Source: Ciona savignyi (taxonomy: Eukaryota; Chordata; Ascidiacea; Phlebobranchia; Cionidae). Taken from it: a DNA stretch of 64,000 nucleotides. The notes beneath the pieces were generated by a model, which did no database searches, was not told the DNA's origin, and worked only from the letters and a program-made list of their open reading frames with translations. The position numbers were made by a program, and so were the translations under genes. Every line of letters begins with the position of its first letter. The first letter of the stretch is position 1. Positions 32,768-46,749 of this stretch are shown here, one piece after another. Location: positions 469,070-533,069 of the forward strand of contig CH003304.1 of assembly GCA_000149265.1 (NCBI GenBank), read 5' to 3'.

Positions 32768-33425
32768 CGGCCTGTTGGTCTAACGGTTAAGTGCGTCGCC
32801 TTTCAATCGAAAGGTTGCAGGTGCGAAACTGGTCACTAGCTAGTCGGTTGTGTCCTTGGGCAAGGCACTTTACGGACATTGCCTGAACCCAGTAGATTAA
32901 TGGGCTTGTGGGAATCCCACACGTATTTATAATTGTCTTACTGAACATTTTAACAATTAGGTCGCCATGCCATGTGTTCATATTTTGTGCAAGGGAAATT
33001 GCGATTAGTTTCCTGACAGCCCAGTCGATGAATTATTTCCCGCGTTCTGATTAACGAGGTCCAAGCCTCGTGTATACAAACATGTGTTTCCTGTTATGTA
33101 TCTTATATAAACCGTATAAGATTTCGTAATATCAGAGAGCATTTTAGTTAGTCTTCCCTTAGACTAGCTGCTCTCTCAAAACCTTTACCTATACCTACCT
33201 AAGCTATGCCTCTTGTGTGCAGCGCTCTTCTTTGCTGCACCTTGCGTAAATACCCAATAAAAAACTTAACCTATGTTCACCCTTCTTTTACTCCGGCAAA
33301 CCCCGCTAAAACCAGTTGGTTGCTACAGGCTCTATACCAAATTGAGGTGATCTGACGATTGCCCGTGTGTTAACCCCCTTGGTTTTCCCATTCACGGGGA
33401 TAAAGATGAATATCCTATCCTATCC
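32768..33425 (+). repeat. SINE-A copy interrupted by a solo LTR
   Basis: Orthologous to the deleted SINE-A at 11119-11357. Head CCGGCCTGTTGGTCTAACGG up to 32906, then the LTR, then ACCAAATTGAGGTGATCTGA to the CTATCC tail. Confidence 0.8.
32907..33327 (+). mobile_element. solo LTR of an LTR retrotransposon
   Basis: 421 bp beginning TGTGGGAATCCCACA and ending GGTTGCTACA. It is flanked by the 4-bp duplication GGCT (32903-32906, 33328-33331). It has a TATA-like ATATAAACC near 33106 and AATAAAA near 33260. No internal part remains, as expected after LTR-LTR recombination. Family not determined. Absent from the orthologous SINE in units 1, 5 and 6, so it is young relative to the array. Confidence 0.8.
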
Positions 33426-36162
33426 TAAACACATTATTGAAATCACTATAAGGCTGAAAAATATTTAGCCCGTTATTTCTTTGGTTGGTCAACTTATATA
33501 TGAGTAAGGATCATTCGAAAATTGCCCAGTTACGTTATTAGCCTAAAATAAAAGAAAACTAACAATTCTCCTAACAAGTTTGTGACGCGGTCGTTGTAAA
33601 GTCATTGTTGCAAATTTTCGTGTAATAATTTCCCACAATCATTATATATATTAATTGCACCGGTTGTACAACAGAACAAACAACACATTGATCGTCACGA
33701 CAAACGTCATAAAACGCGGACGCCCTGTTTTATTGCATTCGCGCCCATTGTCCATTTCCGTATAAATTGCCGTGTTTTGTATTTACACTTCAGTCCACTT
33801 GGGACTCACCAATAGTTCCTTCCAGAACTGACTACCACTGCCTCGTTCATATGTCCACTTGGGACCCACAAATAGTTCTTTTTAGAACTGACTACCATTT
33901 ATTTGCTGTGAGATGGCAAAACTCATGCCCGTTCGTGTTTTCTTACCGAACCGTTGCGCCATGAATAAATACGACTTTAACCCTTAACGTATCATTGATC
34001 GTTTGGTACCGACACCATTTCAAACATCTTTAATACCCTGTCTGTAATACAAATGGTTTGCGGCACTACATAAAAACCACACAAAATTTGATAGATGCTT
34101 TATGTCATCTTAAAACGTTGGTTTTCGGAGGATTTGCTTCGACTCTCATTGATAGCATTGGTATTATTGAGTGGCGTGAAAAGAATCTGCAACAATTTGA
34201 CACTTTCTACTGTTGAATTTGACCCGGAGAGTAGGCCTACTGATCGACATGACAAATTAGTGTAAAGATTAATCTATAGTTCTTTTTTAATTTCTTAGTG
34301 TGGTTTTACCTTTGTTGCGTATTTATTCGAGTTCAAGATATCACCAGTTAATGTTTAAAACCCCGGTTGGTGGAAAAATGCAAGGAAAGTTATTGCACAA
34401 GATATACGCCAGGGTTAATTGAAGCGTTATAAAATCACGGGGAAATTAGCACAGTTTTAATTACCGTTAAATTCATGAACCATGTATGAAGTATAGTGCC
34501 TCCAGACAAAGCCAACTAGTGAGAGGATGGTTTTGAACCTTCAATTCTTTGCTGTACGCGCAACCACGCAGCCGTTTTTTTTCGAAAGGATAGCATAGGA
34601 TAATATATTCATGTTTATCCCGTAAATGGAAAAACCGAGGTGGTTTAACACACGGGCAATCGTCAGATCACCTTACGCCCACCGTCGGGTTACCAGAGCA
34701 ATTGCAGTGTGTTGTGTATGATTCACACGTTCTATTTAGTAGAACCCACTAATTCACTAGGTTCAGGTAATATCTGTTGTGCCTTGCCCAATGGCACAAC
34801 CGACTAACTAGCGTCGAGTTTCATATCTGCAACCCTTCGACTGAAAGGCGACGTACTAACCCACCCAAACTAATCTGTCAGAAAGAGTGAAGTAATACAG
34901 GCTACAAAAGAAGACGATGATTCTTAGTCATTGAAAGAACTCATTCAAATAGTAATTAAAACAACTCAATCATACACAATGCACTTTAGTAGCGATTGCA
35001 TGGCGTTAGGAAAAAAAAAGATTCACACTTCTTGCGCGTTTCTATTTACTAGGATACAACATGCATATCCAAAATGTAGCTATATCCTGTTTACTGTTAT
35101 ACACTTTAAACTCGTTGACATTAGTTTGTTTTTGTTTGTCCAGTTATTACGATTAGAACTTACAACAAGATTAATAATACTGAAAAACAAATGGAACAAT
35201 AATAATAATTAGAAAGATTATAAAACAGTTGACAGTGTTTCGGTGGCTAGGAGAGTATTACAAAACGCAAGGGTATACAATGCTTTAAGAAAAGAAAAAG
35301 TAGTCTTTACCGGTTGGTTCTTCAAGGTCCATAGTTGTAAAACAACCAAAAATAGATAACAGGGGCCTATATCGGCATAAGAGTAATTTACTAAATGGGT
35401 TTTAAAAAACCTCTGTTTGATTTTTAGGAAAATCCGTTCAAATTGAAAATGATGCTAAGTAGGATAGGACAGGATATTCAGGTTTTTATCCCTGTGAATG
35501 GGAAATTCAAGGGGATTAACAAAGGGGTAATATTTAGATTACCTCGTGCTCCCCGTCGGGTAACTGGGGCTATTAATGGTGTATGATTTAGATGTTTCTT
35601 TAAATTAGTAAAACACATCATTTTACTGGAGAAAGGCAATGTTCATTAAATGCCTTGCCCAAGGACACAACAGACTAGCTAGTGACCAATTTCAGCAACA
35701 CTTCGGCTGAAAGGCAACGAACTAACCCACCAAGCTAATCAATCGTATAAGGTACGATGTTTTCTTGAACAGAATTGTCACCAGGATCGTTTTTTTTTGT
35801 ATAATAGTCAGTGTATGTATCGGCCGCGTTAACCATTCAGCCACACGACAGTACTACCAACTGCCCCCTACAACAACACAGTGCAGAGATCGCGTGTGGC
35901 AAAAGCGCGTCCTTCTCGGTGGTTTTGTATTCCGCTGCTGCTGACATCCTTTACTCGAAGCAACACCACTGTGAATCCTGGACCCCGACTTGGGTAGTTT
36001 TTCCGCCACTTTCCGTTGTAGGCTTGCTGGCCTGAGCTCGTAAACATTTGATTGTTCTGTAGAATTGAGATGGTATAAGATTATCATAGTTATGCAGGTG
36101 ATTAAGAAACCACAATGATGTTACCACATAGGCAATAGTCAGGTTAAATTTTTAAATATTAA

Positions 36163-36960
36163 AGTAGTACGGACGTGTGGCCAAATGGTTAACGAATAGT
36201 CATAATCTTATTATGTGGCCAAAATGGTAAATAAATTTAATAGTCAGGTTAAATTTTAAATATTAAAGTAATACGGACGTGTGGCCAAATGGTTAACGCG
36301 ACCGATACATATACCTCACTCCTATATACAACAAAATCCGAGTAACGAGCCCACCATTGGTTCGAAACTTGCTTCTGTAAAAAATATGTACGAGTACGGA
36401 CATGTGACCGAATGGTTAACTCGACCGATATACCAACTATAAAAAAAACGGTCTTACAGACAATCCGGTCATGGGATCAAATCTTAGCCCCCAAAAAGTA
36501 AAACAAATATGTAAAGGAGCGTTATCACGGTCATAGCCAGATTACCTCGCGTCCATAGTTGGGTTACTGGTGATATTGCAGAGCGTGCGCATGGTTGAGA
36601 CGTTTCTTTAATTTTTAAAGAACCCAATAATTATCTATATTCTATAGGTTCAGTTAATATCCGGTAAAAATGGTCTAACGGTTAAGTGCGTCACCTTTCA
36701 ATCGAAAGGTTGCAGGTGAGAAACTGGTCGCTAGCTATAGTTGGTTGTGTTCTTGGGCAAGGAACTTTACGGACATTACCTGAACCCAGCGGATTAATGG
36801 GTTCTACCAAATTGAAGGAACGTCTCTATCATATACAACACACTGCAATAGCTCCGGTAACCCGACGATGGGCGCGAGGTGATCTGACGATTGCCCGTGT
36901 GTTAACCCTCTTGGTTTTCCCATTCACGGGGATAAAGATGAATATCCAATCCAATCCATA
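36163..36960. repeat. SINE-B and SINE-A cluster in lectin copy 4 intron 3
   Basis: SINE-B (+) copies ~36163-36500, truncated SINE-A (-) ~36540-36660 and SINE-A (+) ~36668-36960. This duplicates the arrangement at 15048-15842 in unit 1 almost base for base. Confidence 0.75.
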
Positions 36961-37307
36961 TTCAGTCTGAAATTGATTAACGACGCCAGTGTTGAGTTGT
37001 GTGTAGAAAGTCCTAAATGTGTCATCTACAGACAAGGCGGACAGACCACAATTTATTGCTAAAGTATTAAAACTGTTGTTGGCAGAAGTTAGGCTATATT
37101 TGGGAGAAACATTTTGTTAAAAATGTTGTTAAAAACCGTTATGTTAAAAAATATAATGGTTACCTGAAAAGTTTTTCAATTACATGTTATCTTAAATTAT
37201 ATGGGTGATAAGTTTAGTTTATTCATTTTTGTCCCAGTATTAAATAATGGCAAATAAAGCAAAGTCGCTAAATATACGCATACTAACAAATCACATTATC
37301 CAGTCCG

Positions 37308-37440
37308 ACAGATTTTGTCTGGTTGTTAAATGCGTCATCTTTTAGCCCAAGGTGGGCGCGAGGTTTCTGACGATTGTCCGTGTGTTAACCCCCTGGTTTT
37401 CCCATTCACGGCGATAAACGTAAATATATTATCCTATCAA
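37308..37440 (+). repeat. internally deleted SINE-A before lectin copy 4 exon 3
   Basis: Same deletion as 16192-16325 in unit 1 and ~54920-55060 in unit 5. Confidence 0.65.
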
Positions 37441-37567
37441 TTAATAAAGCTTAGAATATTGTAATGAATATAAAAAGGGTTGACACAAACCGTTGGGTCG
37501 AAATTCATCCCAGTCCAACTTTCCGAGCGGATTCCTCTTATATACGTGGCGTTGACGTAATTATGTA

Positions 37568-38088
37568 TGTTACTTCCGCGGGTGGAGTAACGGGGTTGCT
37601 TTGGTTTGAAAATAACTCGTATCGAATAAAAGAACAGACAGTTTGTGTCCTCGAATTATAATTGGCGATCAGAGTTCAACGGTTACAGATGTGGAACGGA
37701 GGGGGCAGGGACGATATGGGGATGATATGGACGGAGATACGGGGATGATACGTGGATGATACGCAGGGGTACGGGGATGATACGGTTTTCTGTAAATTAA
37801 AAAATAAAGAGACCAAAATCAATAATTGACGGGTGTACGTATGAAATAGTAAACAATTACACTCACCAAACTTTGGCTTTAGAATCGGAACGGAAAATAC
37901 ACGGTATCAGATAAATTACTGTGCTGCCGACTGTACGGTGACTAAATCAAAAAGGAAGCATTTTCTAACACGCGGTCGGGTATAGATATTGTAACACAAA
38001 CTCCCCATTGTGACGTAATTTGGTTGTGATGCAATTTATGATTTATCATAGACATCAATAAAACATTAATGGGTCGAGATATCTTACA
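37568..38088 (-). repeat. BEL/Pao 3' LTR
   Basis: 521 bp, differing from its partner by a single length difference as far as I can read. Contains a short minisatellite built on GGGGATGATACGG. Confidence 0.92.
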
Positions 38089-41000
38089 TCCTCCCCCCGC
38101 CAAAAATGGAAAAATGCGTCATCAAAGCAGTTTCAATTTTTTTACACAAAGAAAAGATTCGAGGCACATTTTTGACGAAGAATAAAAACAAAAAACTATA
38201 CACAATATATACAATAAGGCGTAACGCCGTGCCAGGTCATGGGGCGCTCCTCTCTCGCTCGCTCACGATCACGCAGAGTTTTGCGATAGGCCGCTTCATT
38301 AACCCAGCGGGCAGTCTTCACTTCGACGCTTCTAACGATCCCATGTTTGTCATGAAACAAGGTGTTCACGCGGCCTAGAGGCCATTGTCCTCGAGGGGCG
38401 GAATTGTCCACAAGGAGTACAACATCTCCTTCAGCAACATTGTCCTTTTGCTCGTGCCATTTCTGTCGAGAGATTATTGATCGAGGGTACTCTTGGATCC
38501 AGCGTTTCCAGAACTCGTCAGCGAGATACTGGACAACTCGGTAGCGTCGTCGGGCGTAGCAATCTGTACTACGTGTCACTGTCGGTGGCGGAGTAATTGT
38601 AGGGTTGATTTTCAAAAGGTGATTCGGTGTCAGCGGTAGGTCTTCTCCGATTCTCCCAGCGGCACTTGTGTAAGCGGTCTGGAATTGACAATGTCCTCCA
38701 CTTCAACAAGCAGGGTAATGTAGAAGGTCATCATCGAGCGGCTTACCCTGCAATAATGCCTGCAAAATAAATTTCACGGAACGGATCAATCGTTCCCAAG
38801 CCCCACCAAAAAGTGGCTTGGGCAGCTGGTGGGTTAAATTTCCAGACTATATTTTTCTGTCTCAGGTAGTCGCCGACTTGATTGCGATTCCATTCTTCTA
38901 TACATTCTCGAAGTATCCGCTCGCAGCCGACGAAGTTAGTGCCATTGTCGGAATACAGGTGAGTGACAGGACCTCGTCGGGACGTAAAACGTCGCAGGGC
39001 ATTTATAAACGCGTCGGTAGACAAGTCAGTAGCGACTTCTAGATGGATGGCGCGAGTAGTCATACATGTAAACAGACATCCATACCGTTTCACTTCACTT
39101 CTCCTTAACTTGGTCAGTAGCGGGCCGAAGAAGTCCACTCCTGTATGGGTGAACGGTGGTTTGTCAATTTGCAGTCTTGACGGCGGGAGATCAGCCATGA
39201 TCTGTCTTTCGGGCCTTGCAGCTCTTCGCTGGCACAGTAGGCATCGGGACAGGATACGTCGGGTTGCAACTCTAGCATTTTGCACCCAGTAGCGCTGAAA
39301 TAAGAATGTTTAGAGTGTGATTCATACCAGAGTGTGCAGCATCAACACTGTGGCAGTGATCGATGAGTAAGTCAGTAAGGTGGCAGTTATCGGGGATAAT
39401 GGCAGGGTGGCGTGCTTTGTAGTCAAGACGTGCATTGTCCAATCTACCTCCCAACGCGTAACATGCCATCATTGAGAATAGGGTTCAGTTTGTAGATCGG
39501 TGACGTAGAAGGCGGATGTCGGGTAGATTGCATGCGCATCCAATCGGGGAACTCCCGACGTTGTACGTACCGCACGAGGGCGCTCTCAGCAGATCGAAGC
39601 TCCTCGGCGTCAATCGGCGATGTCGGAATTTTTGCGGTGTCCTTCTTTACCTTGTTCTTCAGGTATGCACAAAAACGTAGAATCCAGGACGTGCTTATCT
39701 TCAATCGATGCAGGGACGAGGAATAACGGATGAATTTGTCCGTGGGTGAGCAGTTGGTAGCTGGCAGAAATACAGATTCTGGTTTTGGCAGGTCAAAACT
39801 TCGGTAGATTTGCTCCGTTGGTTGTGGCCGTAAAAACGTAGTAGGCCAGTCTTTAGCGGGACGGTGTAGGAACTTAGGGCCGGAATGCCACGTTCCTGTC
39901 TTCATCATGGTCCCTGCCGTCGTTCCACGTGACGCTTGATCAGCTGGGTTCAGTTTCGTAGGAACATGTCTCCAGTCGTGCACGCTTGTGTATGCTTCGA
40001 TTTGAGAGAGGCGGTTTCGGGAGAAAACCGGAAAGTTCTTGCAGTCAGAGAAAAGGCTTTGTAGAACAATCGTCGAGTCCGTCCAGTAGATACACGGGCA
40101 ATCGTCCAGTCCGAGTTCCCTTTTCACGGTTCGCGATAATTTTACGGCGTCCAGTGCAGCTTCGAGCTCCAATCTGGGGATTGTGTGCTTACCAGAATCG
40201 CAGAGAAGAGACTTTCCCATGACGAAAGAACAAGTCGTGCTGTCGTCATCCAAGGTGGTTCTAAGGTAGCATACACAGCCACGGGCGGCGGTAGATGCGT
40301 CTGCAAATACATGGAGCTGTACTCCGGGGGTCGGATGACGGACTTGTGGTTTGAAGCACCGAGGAATTCTAATGCGGGTCAGTTCATTAAGGCTGTTGCA
40401 CCAAGCTTTCCATCGCTCGAGCTCAGTACCAAGGACCTCCTCGTCCCAGTCGGTTTTCATCAAGCAGAGATCTCTGTAAATAAGTCGGGCCTCCAATACA
40501 ACGGGGGCAACAAAGCCTAATGGATCGAAAAGTGAATTGGTAACGGAAAGCATACCTCGTCGTGTCAGCGGTTTTGTCGGGATAGTGATGTCGAATCTGA
40601 ACTCGTCGTCTTGGACACACCAATTGATTCCCAGAACACGTTCATGTACCTCTCCTCCTAGCGGAATATCTTGAATCACCTTTGCTCGATCATCGGCCGG
40701 AACGGATTCCATCACAGCGACACTAGTGGATAGCCACTTCGTCAGTTTAAAGCCACCCATTGAAAGTAGATTACGTAAATCCTTCACCAGTTGGATGCCG
40801 GCTTGATCATCAACGGCGGTTACGAGGCAGTCGTCCACATAAAAGTTATTCTTTACAACTTCGGCCACTCGTGGATGAAAAAACTTGCCAAATTCTCTGG
40901 CAGTTTCGCGCAGGCAGAAAGCTTGCGCAGCACGGTGACGAGCGGGCGCCAAACAGGTGCACTTTCATGCGGTGCGGAACGGGTGATTTGGTCAGGTCGC

Positions 41001-42929
41001 CTTCTGGCCACCACAAGAATCTCAGAGCGTCACGATCCTTTTGGGCAACTAGAACTTGATGAAACATTGCTTCTATGTCGGATACGATAGCCACGCGTTC
41101 TCTGCGGAATCTCATCAACACCCCTACCAGCGGGTTCACTAAATCAGGGCCCTTCATCAGCTTGTCATTTATAGATTGTCCTTCGCATTTCGCCGCACAG
41201 TCATACACGATACGAACCTTACTTGGTTTCTTTGGGTTAATTACAGGGTGATGCGGGAGGTACCATAACTTGTTGGTAGTATTCACTTCGTCCTCTGGCA
41301 CTACTTCTGCGTACCCATTGTCCAACATCATCGTCATGTATTTCGTATACTTTACGGAAAAATCGACATCTCTCGCCAGTCGCTTCTTCAAACTTGATAG
41401 TCTGCTCCTTGCCATTGGCAGGCTATCCGGTAAAACGGTGCTGTCGTCTTTCCATGGCAGCGGAAGTTGGTAGTGGCCTTCAACTCTTTCAATTCGGCGC
41501 GTCATTATATCGTAAGCCATGACGTCTTCTTTTGAGTACTTCATGCCAAACTCCGACGCCTCCTTGTGGCTTCGAAGCCAGCACATCAATGTTTCAACGT
41601 CGTCGGTTGCAGCAGTATCGGAGGAGGGGAACACATCACCAACGTCATTGATCAGTAAATTCTTTATAACTTCGTTACTTCCTGAGCCTGCTGTGGCTTG
41701 AAGTAAGAATCCGGCTGCGCCCTCTTCGTTCGGCGAGCTGTCCAGTGACGGTCCTTTTAACAGCCAGCCTAAGGGGGTTCGGATAGCGTCCGGCGTCTCC
41801 CGTGGATTTGGTGCGAAGCGACTTTCCAGGCACCGGTGTGCCATTGCGTTGTCGTTGCCGATCAACAGCATCACTTCACCATCTGGAATTTGTGGCAGGT
41901 CCACTCCACGAAGGTACTTATATCGGTTTAGTTTATTGGGCTCTGGAATCTTGCTCGGTGTAGCGGGAATTTCCTTAATGAGCGCAACGTCGGGCAGGTT
42001 AAGCTCTTCGCCGCCAGCAAGCGGAATGAACAGTTAACGAGACGGGAAGTCGTTTTAACATTGATCGGTTCGGAAGTAGTCATTGTACACAGGTCAAAGT
42101 TCGCGGCGCGACCAGTCGGCGTAGCTTGTAACTGATCGGCAAGTCGACGGTCACAGAATGTGCGGTTCGCTCCGGAATCGAGAAGAGCGTACACTCTCGT
42201 CTCTTTGCCTCCGCTTCTAACGCGTACGGGGACAATGTCTAAATATGCGGAAGTCGATACCACGGTGTTTTTCTTAGCGCTAAGCGAGTGCATGCATGCT
42301 TTAACGGTCGTGTTGCTCTCAATTCGGTCTGCGGGTCTGATGATCCATCTCGGGTCATGGAGCAAGGTGTGGTGGAAGTTGCCGGTGCAACCTTCTACAC
42401 TGCACTTAATTTTATGTGGGCATTCTCGCACGGAATGGCCTGCCTTTAGGCATTTAAAGCATAGGCCGCATTCCCGGGTTACGCGCTTACGTTGCTCGTA
42501 CGATTTATCCTTGAAGTCGCGGCAGGCGCCAATCAAGTGTGGTTTCTTGCAGACAGGGCACTGCAGCCCGGACGGTTTCGAAGTGGGAGCGGCAGCAGTG
42601 GGAGATTCGGCAGTCACGTTCACGTTATAAGCCGACACTTTCGGTTTTCGTGCAGTAGTTACTACAGGATTTGTGGACTTTAGCAGTAAACACTTTCCAT
42701 ACACAGAGTTAGCTTCGCGACTCTGTTCTCTAACGAAGTTAGCAAAGTCTTTAAAAACAGCTACCGCACCTGTTTTGTCCTGTATACTCAGCGACTTGGA
42801 TATCCATTTCTTTCTCAGTTCCAATGGTAGCTTGTTGACCAGCGTCGAAATGAAGCCAACAGCAACAACGGTGCGAGCCACTTCGACTAGTCACGTCGGT
42901 CGTCAGGCGTCGGTGACGCCTTTAGTGTA

Positions 42930-43060
42930 ATGTTGAAGCGAGGCGTCAGCAACCGAAGCGTCAGGCTGGCGAACCCGTCAGCAACCAAGCGTCAGGCTGG
43001 CGAACTCGTCAGCAACCGAAGCGTCAGGCTGGCGAACCCGTCAGCAACCGAAGCGTCAGT
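42930..43060 (+). repeat. 32-bp subterminal repeats, left end of the nested transposon
   Basis: Tandem copies of a unit containing CGTCAGCAACCGAAGCGTCA and GGCTGGCGAAC. The inverted counterpart is 45285-45410. Confidence 0.85.
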
Positions 43061-45284
43061 GCTAGTTAAGAGTGACAGAGATTTGAAATAGTAATAGATT
43101 GAGCACGGAAAGTTAAAAAGTTAGACTATTCTGTATCATTTCTACAACAGTATTTTCGAATCCTATTCTTGAATAGTTTTTATTAATGTTTACCTCATTA
43201 GTTTGTTGTAGTTAAATTCACGATCCTGAGAGATTCGAATCCGAAATGATTGTATTTTTGTGTGTGTAAGTGAGCGGTTCCATACAATACCGAGAAGATA
43301 ACACTAAGAATGTACATCATGAACTTTAAACTTCTTGTTCGCAAATCAAAAACAAATGGAAGAAACTCAAGGAAACGTATCATGAATTCTGTGGCGGATT
43401 AAACAAATCTGGTGCAGCATCCCAAAAAGCTCTTGGCCATTTTTTAATGCAATGAACCGGATATTTGCATCAAGAAGCGTGGTAAGGTAGTTTTATAAAC
43501 TATGGTACCAGGGTACTGTTTTAGTCCAGCAATTTAAAATACAGCAACATGTACTTATGGCTTACAGCTATTTGGTAAGGGTATTGTATGACTACCCCGA
43601 TGCGACACATTTTCAGGTTCTTTTTCCGAGACTGTAAAAACTGTTTGGATGTTGGAAAAAGTGCTGGAAGTTGTGCCATGTTTTTTAGAATATTGAAAAA
43701 GTGCCTTTTATTAGTGCCTGCATTTCTTAATTTTCTAGGCATGTGCGAGTGGAGGTGTTGAATATATCTCCATGGATTCTGAACCTTTAACTGCAGCCAC
43801 TGAACAATTTTTTAGCAGTGAACCCCCATTACCACCGGTGAATGAAGATGAGGGCTGGCCCATCAGAAATGACCAAACAGACCAATGATATATTTATTTT
43901 AGAATCCATTGGTAAGTTTTATTCACTCCTATTATATTTATTTACTAAAGTAAATAGTTTAACCTAACATTCAATAAGCAATCTTCTTGAGAAGGCAGCT
44001 AAGTATTTATAAATTTAGGTACAGAGGCAAAAGCTCGTGATGAGAATAAGGGAACAGAAAATTAGCCTCAGTAGTTGGCTGGAGTGTCAGGTAATGATTT
44101 GTTTGGGCAGTGAGAGTTTATATCTAGGTCAATAGGGTCGAACAAAAAGGAGACATAGCCAGAAGGTACACAACATAGAAAAATGCTCTTGCTTTAATCA
44201 CATATATTTTTTGGTTTCCAGCTAAAGAAGAGGGGTGCAAACTTCTGTCAGAGGAAGGATAGAGCACTGATTGCACAATAAAATGAAAAGATGATGAAGA
44301 CTATTTCTGAAGAAAATGAAAAATTTATTGATGCAGTTTGTGCATTAAGTCATGCTGTGCACCAGTGCCTAACTTTTATTTAAATGTTGGACTTCATTTT
44401 TAATTCTGCCCAATACCTGGTTACTCACCCTTTTGCCAAATAGGTAACGTACATGTCAAGTATTCTAATAAAATTCTGTTTATTAAATGGAAGTGTGTAC
44501 AATGCAAATTTCGCCACAATAAATCGTACAGAAAACTGTACTGTCTGTTCAGTTTGCAATCTTGTAAGACATGCTTCTATTCTGTTTGGATATGACTTTG
44601 CTGCCTCCTAGTGAAAAGAAAATGTAATACTAAATTGCTTTTAGCGGAAATCACACACATATGTGTGTTCCACAAACCTTAAAGAAATCATTTCTTACAG
44701 CATACATGGACCTGCTGTCATTTGTGGCACCAGCATCACCATGTCACTCTTGCCACAAAATAAAATTTGTTTGATATGCTGGACCTAAATATACCTTGTT
44801 TTAAATTGATATGTAAAAGTATAGATAGAACATCATACCTACAACAAAGCACTAGGTAATATAATAAATAATTCAATTCTACATATTGCAAGTCGAATGT
44901 ATATATAGAAGTACACTAGTTGTGTTAACTGAAATTAGACTGGGCAGCAGGTCAGGTGATAAAGTAAAAGCGATTACATGCAGTTGACAATACAACACAT
45001 CTCTGCTGCCTTGCCATGCTATTCACACTCCTTGTGTTATAAGATATGATATGTATTAAATACTTAATCTAATAAATAAGAATGATGGTTTGGCACTTAT
45101 CCCAGTATTGTTGGGAATAATCTAACATTATTAATAATTTTAATGATAATTGAGAATACTTTATTGAGCTTGGTACTCTCTTTTCATCTTCTACACTAGC
45201 CTACTTTCAACAACAATCCACGGTACAAAATACAAATTAGTAAATTACCGACATTCGCTAACGTGTTGGTTGCTTCCTACTCAG

Positions 45285-45410
45285 CTAAGCCTGACGCTTT
45301 GGTTGCTGACGGGTTCGCTAGCCTGACGCTTCGGTTGCTGACGGGTTCGCCAGCCTGACGCTTCGGTTGCTGACGGGTTCGCCAGCCTGACGCTTCGGTT
45401 GCTGACGTCT
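45285..45410 (-). repeat. 32-bp subterminal repeats, right end of the nested transposon
   Basis: Inverted counterpart of 42930-43060, with one more diverged copy at the inner edge. Confidence 0.85.
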
Positions 45411-46749
45411 CGCTTCAACATTACACTAAAGGCGTCACTGACGCCTGACGACTGACGTGACTAGTCGAAGTGGTTACAAGCCTTCCTCGCCAACAGAGTC
45501 TACCGTCGATTTTATCCTTGCCTTTTCCAGGGACGCGCAGCAGTTTCGGAGCAGAACGGCCAATTTCTCCAGCGCTTCGGGGTCATCTGCGGGCACCCTC
45601 GGGAATTCCTGCAACAAGCTCTCGCACCGTCGTGCTATTATATGGGGTTGACCATATCTTTCGAATAATTCTTGCATGGCCGTTTCGTAGCCATCATTTT
45701 CGTAATTATCTACGGAGTTATGCTTAATTTTCTCACAGACGGGGCTCTGTGCAATGTTGAAGTAGGTATACTAACTTAAGGTCGTATGAGTCTACTTTGT
45801 CGGCAATATGTAGCTGGTATCGGTTGACGAAGGACCAGTAGTCCATCGGATCTCCATTAAATTTTTGTACAATTGGTTTGGGTAGAAAGCGTTCACCTAC
45901 CTCTTGGTGATTTACGTGACGGAGTGGTGAATCTCGTCGGATACGAGTCGGTGATAGCTGTGTACGTCGTTGTTGATTGCGCATTGGGGAGCGATCAGCA
46001 TATCGGGACGGTCGGTTCTGATGCTGTGTTGTCACGTGTTCTCTTTCGTCGTTCACCCGGATGTCGGACGGAAACGGTGGCGAATGACGCTCGGTTAAGG
46101 GAAGATGTGACAAAGCGCTGTCCTTAGGGCGCACAACGGGCGGGGCGTATAGGGTAGAACGTTGTGGTGGCTGCGCTGCGGTCGGTGTTATCTCGTTGCG
46201 TGATTGTTCAGTGGATGTAGTCTGCTCTAGAAGCGGTGTCGTTGAGCCAGCATATTGGCGGGTTTGAACTTCGTTGTGTCTGGCCTCAGGAAGGGATGCT
46301 TCCTCCCATGCCCTAGCTTCAGCTTCAGCCAATTGAATTCTTCGCTGGGATTCACGGTCGGCGAGTTCCTCTTGTAATTTTCTCTCTCTTTCAGCAAGTT
46401 TTCTTTTATGTTCCTCTGTTTCAGCGAGCAGCTTGCTTTCTTCTTTTCTCTCTAAGTCTTGTTGTCGCGCAAGCCTAGCAAGTTCAAGCTTTACCTTGCT
46501 ATCCTTTAGCTTAAAGCTGCGCATCGAGCTTGTAGCGCTTACAACGCTTACTGATTCGTGTTTGTCACTGAGTGATGCGGTTGAATTAGGTGGTGCTGGT
46601 GTATCTGACTGCTTGGCTTCTTCAATGCCTGGCTGCTTGGCTTCTTCAATGTTGTCCAGCCATTGTTCTACGCGGTGTTCTGGTTGGTTATCCATGCTCG
46701 AGAGGTGCGGTGACGGTGGGTTGGATCAGTTTGCTCAGTTTGAAAACGA

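Larger units (their letters stand above)
42878..45473. mobile_element. DNA transposon with long terminal inverted repeats, nested in the BEL element
   Basis: 2,596 bp. Both ends, read inward, begin CCACTTCGACTAGTCACGTC and continue as inverted repeats of about 185 bp (42878-43060, 45285-45473). Their inner parts carry three to four tandem copies of a 32-bp unit (CGTCAGCAACCGAAGCGTCA then GGCTGGCGAACC). The interior is AT-rich. It has short stretches with charged, helical coding character on the plus strand near 43770-43890 and 44260-44380, but no intact transposase. Superfamily not assigned; no clear target duplication seen. Confidence 0.8.

Noticed and set aside
38106-38378. Plus-strand open frames across the BEL element
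   Set aside because: They are antisense to recognisable BEL/Pao protein domains.
42930-43060. CRISPR-like regular repeats
   Set aside because: Contiguous 32-bp tandem repeats without spacers, mirrored at the other end of a transposon, in a eukaryotic context.
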